Assembly: GCF_902498915.1 (NCBI RefSeq)
Contig: NZ_CABVLQ010000001.1
Reading direction: 5' to 3' (one strand)
Origin: Escherichia ruysiae
GTDB lineage: Bacteria > Pseudomonadota > Gammaproteobacteria > Enterobacterales > Enterobacteriaceae
Length of the DNA stretch: 64,000 bases
Below, in pieces: positions 47,412 to 56,376 of this stretch. Position numbers and translations under genes: made by a program. The first letter of the stretch is position 1; each line of letters opens with the position of its first letter. The notes beneath the pieces are model-generated. The model ran no database searches, was not told where the DNA came from, and saw only the letters and a program-made list of their open reading frames with translations.

Positions 47412-48878
47412 ATGCTACGTATCGCTAAAGAAGCTCTCACATTTGACGACGTTCTCCTCGTTCCTGCTCATTCTACCGTTCTGCCGAATACTGCTGACCT
47501 CAGCACCCAGCTGACGAAAACTATTCGTCTGAATATCCCTATGCTCTCCGCAGCAATGGATACCGTAACGGAAGCGCGCCTGGCTATTGCTCTGGCTCAG
47601 GAAGGCGGTATCGGCTTTATCCACAAAAACATGTCTATTGAACGCCAGGCTGAAGAAGTTCGCCGTGTGAAAAAACACGAATCTGGCGTGGTGACTGACC
47701 CACAGACGGTTCTTCCAACCACGACGCTGCGCGAAGTGAAAGAACTGACTGAACGTAATGGCTTTGCGGGCTACCCGGTCGTTACTGAAGAAAACGAACT
47801 GGTCGGCATCATCACCGGTCGTGACGTGCGTTTTGTGACCGATCTGAACCAACCGGTTAGCGTTTACATGACGCCGAAAGAGCGTCTGGTGACCGTGCGT
47901 GAAGGTGAAGCCCGCGAAGTTGTGCTGGCAAAAATGCACGAAAAACGCGTTGAGAAGGCGCTGGTGGTTGATGATGAATTCCACCTGATCGGCATGATCA
48001 CCGTGAAAGACTTTCAGAAAGCGGAACGTAAACCGAACGCGTGTAAAGATGAACAAGGTCGTCTGCGTGTTGGCGCAGCGGTTGGCGCGGGTGCTGGAAA
48101 CGAAGAGCGTGTTGATGCGCTGGTTGCCGCAGGCGTTGACGTTCTGCTGATCGACTCCTCTCACGGCCATTCTGAAGGCGTTCTGCAGCGTATCCGTGAA
48201 ACCCGTGCTAAATATCCGGATCTGCAAATCATCGGCGGCAACGTGGCAACGGCTGCTGGTGCTCGCGCGCTGGCAGAAGCAGGTTGCAGCGCGGTTAAAG
48301 TCGGTATCGGTCCTGGCTCTATTTGTACGACTCGTATCGTTACTGGTGTAGGTGTTCCGCAGATCACTGCCGTTGCTGATGCAGTAGAAGCCCTGGAAGG
48401 CACCGGTATTCCGGTTATCGCTGATGGTGGTATTCGTTTCTCTGGCGATATTGCGAAAGCTATCGCTGCTGGTGCAAGCGCGGTGATGGTAGGTTCCATG
48501 CTGGCAGGTACTGAAGAATCTCCGGGTGAAATCGAACTCTACCAGGGGCGTTCTTACAAATCTTACCGTGGGATGGGCTCTCTGGGCGCAATGTCCAAAG
48601 GTTCTTCTGACCGTTATTTCCAGAGCGACAACGCCGCTGACAAACTGGTGCCGGAAGGTATCGAAGGTCGCGTAGCGTACAAAGGCCGCCTGAAAGAGAT
48701 CATCCACCAGCAGATGGGCGGTCTGCGCTCCTGTATGGGGCTGACCGGCTGTGGTACTATCGACGAACTGCGTACTAAAGCGGAGTTTGTACGTATCAGC
48801 GGTGCGGGCATTCAGGAAAGCCACGTTCACGACGTGACCATCACCAAAGAGTCCCCGAACTACCGTCTGGGCTCCTGA
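47412..48878 (+). CDS. guaB: GuaB, IMP dehydrogenase
   Basis: A 488-residue enzyme converting IMP to XMP with NAD, the first committed step to GMP. The TIM barrel is interrupted by two CBS domains (about 93-205). The catalytic cysteine is in [10 protein letters not shown] near residue 305 and the flap residues follow. I start at [16 protein letters not shown], not 23 codons upstream where the frame overlaps the promoter. Pairs with guaA downstream. Confidence 0.98.
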
Positions 48879-48885
48879 TTCTCTT

Positions 48886-48907
48886 CGCCCGACTTCATGT
48901 CGGGCGA
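48886..48907 (+). other. Hairpin in the guaB-guaA spacer
   Basis: Arms CGCCCGAC and GTCGGGCG pair perfectly around TTCAT. No T tail, so it is more likely an mRNA processing or stability element within the guaBA operon than a terminator. Confidence 0.6.
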
Positions 48908-48946
48908 TTTATATTATCTGTTTCACTTGCCTCGGAATAAGCGTCA

Positions 48947-50524
48947 ATGACGGAAAACATTCATAAGCATCGCATCCTCATTCTGGACTTCGGTTCTCAG
49001 TACACTCAACTGGTTGCGCGCCGCGTGCGTGAACTGGGTGTTTACTGCGAACTGTGGGCGTGGGATGTGACAGAAGCACAAATTCGTGACTTCAATCCAA
49101 GCGGCATTATTCTTTCCGGCGGCCCGGAAAGTACCACCGAAGAAAACAGCCCGCGTGCGCCGCAGTATGTCTTTGAAGCAGGCGTACCGGTATTTGGCGT
49201 TTGCTATGGTATGCAGACTATGGCGATGCAGTTAGGTGGTCATGTTGAAGCCTCTAACGAACGTGAATTTGGTTATGCGCAGGTTGAAGTACAAACTGAT
49301 AGCGCGCTGATTCATGGTATCGAAGATGCATTAAGCGCAGATGGCAAACCGCTGCTTGACGTGTGGATGAGCCACGGTGATAAGGTAACTGCGATTCCTC
49401 AAGATTTCGTCACCGTAGCCAGCACCGAAAGCTGCCCGTTTGCCATTATGGCTAACGAAGAAAAACGCTTCTATGGTGTGCAGTTCCACCCGGAAGTGAC
49501 TCACACCCGTCAGGGTATGCGTATGCTGGAGCGTTTTGTGCGTGATATCTGCCAGTGTGAAGCCCTGTGGACACCGGCGAAAATTATCGACGACGCGGTA
49601 GCCCGCATCCGCGAGCAGGTGGGCGACGATAAAGTGATCCTTGGCCTCTCTGGTGGCGTGGACTCTTCCGTTACTGCGATGCTGCTGCACCGTGCAATTG
49701 GTAAAAACCTGACCTGCGTATTTGTCGACAACGGCCTGCTGCGTCTCAACGAAGCAGAGCAGGTTCTGGATATGTTTGGCGATCGCTTCGGCCTGAACAT
49801 TGTTCACGTTCCGGCAGAAGATCGCTTCCTGTCAGCACTGGCTGGCGAAAACGATCCGGAAGCAAAACGTAAAATCATCGGTCGTGTCTTTGTTGAAGTA
49901 TTCGATGAAGAAGCCCTGAAACTGGAAGATGTGAAGTGGCTGGCGCAGGGAACTATCTATCCTGACGTTATTGAATCTGCCGCGTCTGCAACCGGTAAAG
50001 CGCACGTTATCAAATCTCACCACAACGTTGGCGGCCTGCCGAAAGAGATGAAGATGGGCCTGGTTGAACCGCTGAAAGAGCTGTTCAAAGACGAAGTGCG
50101 TAAGATTGGTCTGGAGCTGGGCCTGCCGTACGACATGCTGTACCGTCATCCGTTCCCGGGGCCGGGTCTCGGCGTTCGTGTTCTGGGCGAAGTGAAGAAA
50201 GAGTACTGCGACCTACTGCGCCGTGCGGATGCCATCTTCATTGAAGAGCTGCGTAAAGCGGATCTGTACGACAAAGTCAGCCAGGCGTTCACTGTCTTCC
50301 TGCCAGTTCGTTCCGTTGGCGTAATGGGCGATGGTCGTAAGTATGATTGGGTTGTTTCTCTGCGTGCTGTCGAAACTATCGACTTTATGACCGCACACTG
50401 GGCGCACCTGCCGTACGATTTCCTCGGTCGTGTTTCCAATCGCATTATCAATGAAGTGAACGGTATTTCCCGCGTGGTGTATGACATCAGCGGCAAGCCG
50501 CCTGCGACTATTGAGTGGGAATGA
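48947..50524 (+). CDS. guaA: GuaA, GMP synthase (glutamine-hydrolysing)
   Basis: A 525-residue enzyme with a class I glutamine amidotransferase domain (nucleophile in FGVCYGMQTMA near Cys86, His and Glu in QFHPEVTH) and an ATP pyrophosphatase domain (GLSGGVDSS near residue 235). The C-terminal dimerisation domain ends in GKPPATIEWE. It aminates XMP to GMP. Second gene of guaBA, followed by a terminator. Confidence 0.98.
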   Translation: MTENIHKHRILILDFGSQYTQLVARRVRELGVYCELWAWDVTEAQIRDFNPSGIILSGGPESTTEENSPRAPQYVFEAGVPVFGVCYGMQTMAMQLGGHVEASNEREFGYAQVEVQTDSALIHGIEDALSADGKPLLDVWMSHGDKVTAIPQDFVTVASTESCPFAIMANEEKRFYGVQFHPEVTHTRQGMRMLERFVRDICQCEALWTPAKIIDDAVARIREQVGDDKVILGLSGGVDSSVTAMLLHRAIGKNLTCVFVDNGLLRLNEAEQVLDMFGDRFGLNIVHVPAEDRFLSALAGENDPEAKRKIIGRVFVEVFDEEALKLEDVKWLAQGTIYPDVIESAASATGKAHVIKSHHNVGGLPKEMKMGLVEPLKELFKDEVRKIGLELGLPYDMLYRHPFPGPGLGVRVLGEVKKEYCDLLRRADAIFIEELRKADLYDKVSQAFTVFLPVRSVGVMGDGRKYDWVVSLRAVETIDFMTAHWAHLPYDFLGRVSNRIINEVNGISRVVYDISGKPPATIEWE

Positions 50525-50550
50525 TTTGACCCTGCACTATGAATGAACAA

Positions 50551-50578
50551 AACCCTCTGTTACTACAGAGGGTTTTTT
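50551..50578 (+). terminator. guaBA terminator
   Basis: Arms AACCCTCTGT and ACAGAGGGTT pair around TACT and are followed by TTTTT, a strong rho-independent terminator. Confidence 0.92.
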
Positions 50579-50616
50579 ATCCTCAAGAATTATAGGCTTG
50601 AAGTTACTAACATCGA

Positions 50617-51156
50617 TTAATTAAACCAACTGTCCGATTTATTCTCTTCTGCTTTACCTACGCTCTTCATTAAATCGCGACCGCCTTCAGTCATATTCCT
50701 GTTAGCATCAGCTTCTGACTGCACAACATCGGTTTGCGCGGCTTTGTGCTTCAGTTCCTGATCGATAAATTCGTTTTCTCGCTTAACGCGGGCTTCTTCT
50801 TTCGCCAGCGCCAGTTTTTGTTTCTGAATCTCTAAGCTGCGCAGCTCATCTTCATAACTTTGATCGCGTTTTTTGTCCGCAGTGGCTTCGGCGTCCAGTT
50901 TATCCTGACGAGCTTTCTTATTTGCCGCTGCCGTTGCCGCTCTTTTGTTAGCGGCGGCCTGGGCATTTGCACGCCGTTGCTTCTCTTGCTGGATTTCCCT
51001 GTTGCGCTCCGCTACCCATTCGTCATGCTGCCTTTGCTCTTCATTTTTGCCTTGCTGTTCCGCTTCTGCGACAGCAGAGAGTTGATCCTGTAATGAAGAG
51101 GCGAAAGTTGAACTACTTAAGGCGGCTAAGATGGCGCAAAGTAAAACCTTCTTCAT
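50617..51156 (-). CDS. yfgI: YfgI, periplasmic coiled-coil protein
   Basis: A 179-residue protein with a signal peptide (residues 1-19, ending STFA) and a long charged coiled coil rich in Glu, Lys, Gln and Ala (about 30-160). Likely periplasmic. Function unknown; the K-12 gene has been linked with nalidixic acid tolerance, as I recall. It follows yfgH by 15 bases on the minus strand, so the pair is probably co-transcribed. Confidence 0.9.
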   Translation of the reverse strand: MKKVLLCAILAALSSSTFASSLQDQLSAVAEAEQQGKNEEQRQHDEWVAERNREIQQEKQRRANAQAAANKRAATAAANKKARQDKLDAEATADKKRDQSYEDELRSLEIQKQKLALAKEEARVKRENEFIDQELKHKAAQTDVVQSEADANRNMTEGGRDLMKSVGKAEENKSDSWFN

Positions 51157-51171
51157 GAATCCTCCTGATTA

Positions 51172-51690
51172 TTAGCTTTTTTCAGGACATTTTGTATTTG
51201 GCTGAATACGCGTTTCGTTATACGTAGTGGTAATAACAACGGCTAAACCCGTCGTGAACTGGCACTCTTTACCCACCTGGGTGGAGGTATACACTTTGGT
51301 GCCTTCTTTGTATGTTAAAGAAACACCTTCCACTAAGGTTTTATCATTCACCATAGAACCTGCCGCCGCACCTACGGCTCCGCCGCCAACTGCACCTGCC
51401 GTCGTTCCAGAGTTACTGCCGGAGCCGACGTTATGGCCAATAACGCCGCCAGCGACTGCGCCAATAAGTGCGCCGAAGGCTTGTGCGTTCCGTTTATTTT
51501 GTGAGTTGTCTACGGCAACTTTGGCAGGAAGAATAGAAATAATATTAACAGTTTTGGTTTCTTGTTTTGTATTCAGTTGATCGGTTTGATAAACATCGGC
51601 GGCATGATCGTCAGCGTTTGACTGGCATCCAGCCAGGGTGAATGACGCTAAAATTGCCACAGGCAGAAGACATTTTTTAAATTTCATCAC
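51172..51690 (-). CDS. yfgH: YfgH, glycine-zipper outer membrane lipoprotein
   Basis: A 172-residue lipoprotein with lipobox LAGC (Cys22) and Gln at the next position, predicting the outer membrane. A glycine-zipper segment (about 75-115, with GALIGAVAGGVIGHNVGSG) is typical of the SlyB/Pal-like 17 kDa surface antigen fold. Function unknown. Upstream gene of the yfgH-yfgI pair. Confidence 0.92.
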   Translation of the reverse strand: MMKFKKCLLPVAILASFTLAGCQSNADDHAADVYQTDQLNTKQETKTVNIISILPAKVAVDNSQNKRNAQAFGALIGAVAGGVIGHNVGSGSNSGTTAGAVGGGAVGAAAGSMVNDKTLVEGVSLTYKEGTKVYTSTQVGKECQFTTGLAVVITTTYNETRIQPNTKCPEKS

Positions 51691-51999
51691 TATTCCTTGT
51701 TATACGCATTACGAAAAATAAGATATTTAAGATCATCAAAAGAGGAAAGTAAATGTATTGCGTATAAAGTAATAGATTAAATTTATGAAAATTCATGCGA
51801 GAAATAAATTATTAAATAAATATAATTTAAATATATGTATTAATTTAGAGCTTATGCCTTCTAAGGCAGGATCTACGGCAGTCGGGACAATGGGTGAAAT
51901 TTAAGGTGAAAGAATGCCTGCCGCTTTGTTAACTACAAAGAGCAAAAACATCGGGCAGCAATGCGCCGTCTTGTTAAGTTAAAATGGAGAAGGTAACCG
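51691..51999. other. Noncoding spacer between yfgG and yfgH
   Basis: About 309 bases, very AT-rich near yfgH. It should hold the yfgH promoter on the minus strand. I see no credible gene, repeat or structured RNA here; only very short open frames without support. Confidence 0.5.
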
Positions 52000-52191
52000 C
52001 TAACGTTGTACCGGGGATTCGATAGAGAGAGTGGATTGCTGCGCTTCTTTTTTGCTCTGATGATGCTGCCAGGCACCCACGGACGAGTAGATAAAGCGAC
52101 CAAAGAAGAAGATAAAGCTGATGAGCAGTACGATACGGGTCATGCGACTGTTAAATCGGTGTCGTTTTCGCATACTGGTTGCCTGACTCAC
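52000..52191 (-). CDS. yfgG: YfgG, small single-span membrane protein
   Basis: A 63-residue protein with a basic N-terminus and one hydrophobic segment near residues 18-37 (RIVLLISFIFFFGRFIYSSV), then a polar, Gln-rich tail. Matches K-12 YfgG in length and sequence as I recall. That protein has been associated with metal (nickel/cobalt) stress tolerance; I cannot confirm this from sequence. It is divergent from pdeF. Confidence 0.87.
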   Translation of the reverse strand: MSQATSMRKRHRFNSRMTRIVLLISFIFFFGRFIYSSVGAWQHHQSKKEAQQSTLSIESPVQR

Positions 52192-52542
52192 AAAAGGTTC
52201 CTTGAAGTATGTCCCACTCTGTGGACGGTACTTACATTAAGGCACACCTGGGCAAAATGGTCAATTCTCTATTATGTAAAAAAGCGTCAGCGGATACATA
52301 TTCTAATGTTATGGAAATTGATTTAATTATTTACAACAATGATGTAATAATGATGGCTTAACATGATAAACGTAATAATTCATTAATCATGGTTATTTTG
52401 TTTGATATATATAAATTGGAACTTTCATATGACACTTAGAATCGATACTCTCTATAGTGATGAATAATCATCCGTCGAATTCAGGTGGGATGCCTGTCTG
52501 AATACACCCCTTTCAGGATGTGGGGAATTCTGTTGAGCATCT
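52192..52542. promoter_or_regulatory. Divergent yfgG/pdeF control region
   Basis: A 351-base AT-rich spacer without a gene. It must contain the promoters of yfgG (minus) and pdeF (plus). TCTCTATAGTGATG near 52449 has a -10-like CTATAGT, but I cannot assign the start sites. No operator with clear symmetry was recognised. Confidence 0.45.
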
Positions 52543-54786
52543 ATGAAACTGAATGCAACTTATATAAAAATACGTGATAAATGGTGGGGGCTTCCGCTGA
52601 TCCTGCCTTCTTTAATCTTGCCCATTTTCGCACAAATAAATACTTTTGCGCATATTTCCTCCGGTGAAGTCTTTCTCTTTTATCTGCCCTTGGCTCTGAT
52701 GATCAGCATGATGATGTTTTTTAGCTGGGCTGCATTACCGGGTATAGCATTAGGCATTTTTGTTCGTAAGTATGCGGAGCTTGGCCTTTATGAAACGCTT
52801 TCCTTAACAGCTAATTTTATTATCATTATTATTATTTGTTGGGGCGGTTACAGGGTCTTTTCTCCCCGGCGTAACAACGTTTCACATGGTGATATCCGCT
52901 TAATTTCCCAGCGAATTTTCTGGCAGATTGTTTTTCCTGCAACGTTGTTTCTGGTACTTTTCCAGTTTGCGGCATTTGTAGGGTTACTGGCGAGCAGAGA
53001 TAATCTGGTAGGGGTTATGCCCTTTAACCTCGGGACATTAATCAATTACCAGGCCTTGCTGGTAGGTAATCTTATCGGCGTCCCACTGTGCTACTTCATC
53101 ATTCGGGTGGTGCGGAATCCGTTTTATTTACGTAGCTATTATTCGCAATTAAAACAGCAGGTTGACAAAAAGGTTACCAAAAAAGAATTTGCGATCTGGT
53201 TGCTTGCATTGGGTGCGTTGTTGTTGTTGCTATGTATGCCATTAAATGAAAAAAGCACAATTTTTAGCACCAACTATACGTTATCGTTATTGCTACCGCT
53301 GATGATGTGGGGAGCAATGCGCTATGGCTATAAGTTTATATCACTGCTCTGGGCGGTAGTGCTGATGATCAGCATTCACAGCTATCAGAATTACATTCCC
53401 CTTTATCCTGGATATACCACGCAACTGACCATAACTTCCTCCAGTTATCTGGTATTTTCTTTTATTGTGAATTATATGGCTGTTCTGGCAACCCGTCAGC
53501 GAGCGGTGGTCAGACGCATTCAACGGCTTGCATATGTGGATCCGGTTGTTCATCTGCCAAACATTCGTGCCCTGAATCGCGCATTGCGTGATGCTCCCTG
53601 GTCCGCGCTATGTTATTTACGCATCCCTGGCATGGAAATGCTGGTAAAGAACTATGGCATCATGCTACGCATTCAATATAAACAAAAACTTTCACACTGG
53701 CTGACACCGTTGCTGGAACCGGGCGAAGCTGTTTATCAGCTTTCCGGTAACGACCTTGCGTTGCGACTGAATACAGAATCATACCAGGAGCGCATTACCA
53801 CGCTGGATAATCATCTGAAGCAGTTTCGTTTCTTTTGGGATGGAATGCCGTTACAGCCTCAGATTGGCGTCAGTTATTGCTATGTCCGCTCACCGGTTAA
53901 TCATATATATCTGCTGCTGGGAGAGCTAAATACGGTTGCCGAACTTTCTATCGTGACCAATACCCCGGAAAATATGCAGCGTCGCGGGGCAATGTATTTA
54001 CAACGTGAATTGAAAGACAAGGTGGCGATGATGAATCGGCTACAACAGGCGCTTGAGCATAACGATTTTTGCCTGATGGCTCAGCCGATTACAGGGGTGC
54101 GCGGTGATGTTTATCATGAAATTCTGCTGCGCATGAAAGGAGATAATGGCGAACTCATCAATCCTGACAATTTCTTACCGGTCGCGCATGAGTTTGGCTT
54201 ATCGTCCAGTATAGACATGTGGGTTATCGAGCATACACTGCAATTTATGGCAGAAAATAGAGAAAAAATGCCAGCTCGTCGGTTTGCTATTAACCTGTCG
54301 CCAACTTCCGTTTGTCAGGCGAGTTTCCCTTTAGATATCAGTAAATTTTTAAGTAAATATCAAATAGAAGCGTGGCAGCTTATCTTTGAGGTAACCGAGA
54401 GTAATACCCTGACTAATGTTAAGCAGGCGCAGAATACGTTGCTGCATCTTCAGGAGTTAGGATGTCAAATTGCAATTGATGATTTCGGCACCGGCTACGC
54501 CAGTTATGCGCGGCTAAAAAATGTGAATGCCAATTTATTAAAAATTGATGGCAGCTTCATACGCAATATTGCCTCGAATAGTCTGGATTACCAGATAGTG
54601 GCGTCAATTTGTCATCTGGCGCGAATGAAGAAAATGCAAGTGGTTGCGGAATATGTTGAAAATGAAGAGATTCGCAAAGCGGTGCATTCTTTAGGTATTG
54701 ATTATCTGCAAGGATTTTTGATTGGTGAACCTCAGCCGTTAGTGGCGATACTGGGTGAAAGAGAGCCAGTCCGGGAAAGCGCGTAA
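52543..54786 (+). CDS. pdeF: PdeF (YfgF), cyclic-di-GMP phosphodiesterase
   Basis: A 747-residue inner-membrane protein with an N-terminal MASE1 sensor of about eight hydrophobic segments (residues 15-315). A degenerate GGDEF domain (about 330-480, with SGNDL where GGDEF would be) and a C-terminal EAL phosphodiesterase domain (about 490-740) follow. The EAL motif is EILLR, and DDFGTGYASYARL supplies metal-binding residues. It should degrade cyclic-di-GMP but not make it. K-12 YfgF is reported to affect anaerobic and peroxide stress phenotypes. Confidence 0.95.
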   Translation: MKLNATYIKIRDKWWGLPLILPSLILPIFAQINTFAHISSGEVFLFYLPLALMISMMMFFSWAALPGIALGIFVRKYAELGLYETLSLTANFIIIIIICWGGYRVFSPRRNNVSHGDIRLISQRIFWQIVFPATLFLVLFQFAAFVGLLASRDNLVGVMPFNLGTLINYQALLVGNLIGVPLCYFIIRVVRNPFYLRSYYSQLKQQVDKKVTKKEFAIWLLALGALLLLLCMPLNEKSTIFSTNYTLSLLLPLMMWGAMRYGYKFISLLWAVVLMISIHSYQNYIPLYPGYTTQLTITSSSYLVFSFIVNYMAVLATRQRAVVRRIQRLAYVDPVVHLPNIRALNRALRDAPWSALCYLRIPGMEMLVKNYGIMLRIQYKQKLSHWLTPLLEPGEAVYQLSGNDLALRLNTESYQERITTLDNHLKQFRFFWDGMPLQPQIGVSYCYVRSPVNHIYLLLGELNTVAELSIVTNTPENMQRRGAMYLQRELKDKVAMMNRLQQALEHNDFCLMAQPITGVRGDVYHEILLRMKGDNGELINPDNFLPVAHEFGLSSSIDMWVIEHTLQFMAENREKMPARRFAINLSPTSVCQASFPLDISKFLSKYQIEAWQLIFEVTESNTLTNVKQAQNTLLHLQELGCQIAIDDFGTGYASYARLKNVNANLLKIDGSFIRNIASNSLDYQIVASICHLARMKKMQVVAEYVENEEIRKAVHSLGIDYLQGFLIGEPQPLVAILGEREPVRESA

Positions 54787-54793
54787 TTTATTT

Positions 54794-54822
54794 GGGCCAA
54801 CATAACATGTTGGCCCGTTTTC
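54794..54822. terminator. Terminator between pdeF and ppx
   Basis: Arms GGGCCAACAT and ATGTTGGCCC pair perfectly around AAC, with TTTTC on the pdeF side. It separates the convergent genes. Confidence 0.88.
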
Positions 54823-54830
54823 ATTTCATA

Positions 54831-56372
54831 TTAAGCCGCAATTTCAGGCGTGCTTTCTTCTTCAATTTTTAGTCGCCAGCCAGCCACGCCTTCCCAGTAT
54901 TCTTGTTCCTTTTCCAGATCAAGCAATACCAGCGCGTTCTGGCTAAACCAGTCATGCGGAAAACGCAGGGTCCAGTGGCTGTCATCGGTAATCAGCGTCA
55001 ATGTTGGCGGCGTGGTGGTAGCCTGACGTTGATTATTGAGTAATACGCCAAGGCGTAATAGCTGAATCAGTGGCAGGAACTGTTTCTTCTTAAACAAGGT
55101 AAAGCGCGGCAGATCGTCGAGCTTAATCGCTTTACGGTGATAGCGCACCAGTGTCGCCATCATCAACTGCTGTTCCTGATTAAAACCCGGCAAGTCGCTG
55201 TTTTGCAGAATATAAGCGGAGTGGCGATGCAAACCGCTATGGTTGATATTCAACCCGACCTCATGCAGCATGGCGGCCCATCGCAGTAGCGCCTCCAGTT
55301 GCGGATGCGCCAGCTTCGGTTGTTGTTCTCGCCACTGTCCGTACATTTGCATAGTGGTATCCAGCACCCGTCGTGCCTGTTCACTGTCGATATGATACTG
55401 GTTAGCCAGACTACTGGCGGTGCGGCTACGCACATCCTGATGGCGAAAACGTCCTTCCATCTCATACAGTACGCCTTCACGAAGCGCCCCGTCAGAAAGT
55501 CGCAGTTCACGGATGGCTAAGGCATCAAACACACCGCATAAAATCGCCAGTCCAGGAACGAAGACAGTTTTCCGCTCTTCGGAAAGACCCGGTAAACTCA
55601 GCGATGCGAAATTACGGTGCCGTAAAACCTCTTTTACCAGTTTTTCCAGACGTTCCGGGGTAATTATCCCGTCTTTCTCGCCCATTTCCATCAACACTTC
55701 ATGAGCAGCTTTAATGGTGCCGGAAGCGCCCATTGCCACATTCCAGCCCTGGATACGGAATTGCCAGGTTAAGGTTTCAAGTTTTTGCGCTGCTGCCATG
55801 CGTGCGCGCTGAAAATTTTCTTTATTGATGACGCCGCCCTGGAAATAAAGCTGGGCAAAGCTGACACAACCCATCCGGCGACTTTCCACGAGAATAGGTT
55901 CGAAATTTTCACCAATCACCAGTTCTGTTGAGCCGCCACCAATATCAATAACCAGTTTGCGGCCTTTTTCCGGCTGGGTATGCTCCACGCCCATAAAAAT
56001 CAGACGCGCTTCTTCGTTGCCGGAAATAATTTCAATTGGGTAGGGGATAACCTTTTCTGCTCGCTTCAGAAAGTCAGTGGCATTCAACGCCTGACGTAGA
56101 GTATGGGTTCCGACAATACAGACGCTGGAAGGAGAAAAACCCTGCAGGCGTTCGGCAAACAGCGACAGGCAGTTTAAGCCACGCGTCATCGCTTCCTCAC
56201 TCAACATATTATCTGGCCCCAGGCCGTCCGCCAGATGTACCCGTTGTTTCAGGCGACCAATAATCTGCATTGCGCCATCAACCACACGGGCAATGACCAT
56301 GTGGAAACTGTTTGAACCAAGATCGACCGCAGCAAACTCCTGTGGGCGAGGGGATTTGTCGTGTATTGGCAT
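54831..56372 (-). CDS. ppx: Ppx, exopolyphosphatase
   Basis: A 513-residue enzyme that removes terminal phosphates from long polyphosphate and can also hydrolyse pppGpp. The actin-like N-terminal domains show AVDLGSNSFHM and VIDIGGGSTELVIG, and the C-terminal HD-like domain starts near residue 310. I start at MPIHDKSPRPQEF, four bases after the ppk stop. An upstream extension would overlap ppk heavily and adds nothing recognisable. Confidence 0.97.
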   Translation of the reverse strand: MPIHDKSPRPQEFAAVDLGSNSFHMVIARVVDGAMQIIGRLKQRVHLADGLGPDNMLSEEAMTRGLNCLSLFAERLQGFSPSSVCIVGTHTLRQALNATDFLKRAEKVIPYPIEIISGNEEARLIFMGVEHTQPEKGRKLVIDIGGGSTELVIGENFEPILVESRRMGCVSFAQLYFQGGVINKENFQRARMAAAQKLETLTWQFRIQGWNVAMGASGTIKAAHEVLMEMGEKDGIITPERLEKLVKEVLRHRNFASLSLPGLSEERKTVFVPGLAILCGVFDALAIRELRLSDGALREGVLYEMEGRFRHQDVRSRTASSLANQYHIDSEQARRVLDTTMQMYGQWREQQPKLAHPQLEALLRWAAMLHEVGLNINHSGLHRHSAYILQNSDLPGFNQEQQLMMATLVRYHRKAIKLDDLPRFTLFKKKQFLPLIQLLRLGVLLNNQRQATTTPPTLTLITDDSHWTLRFPHDWFSQNALVLLDLEKEQEYWEGVAGWRLKIEEESTPEIAA

Positions 56373-56376
56373 AGGG

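Noticed and set aside
47415..48830. A 471-codon open frame on the minus strand inside guaB
   Set aside because: It is the antisense shadow of a highly conserved, codon-biased gene. Its translation is rich in Phe, Arg, His and Thr with no domain, and guaB explains the sequence completely.
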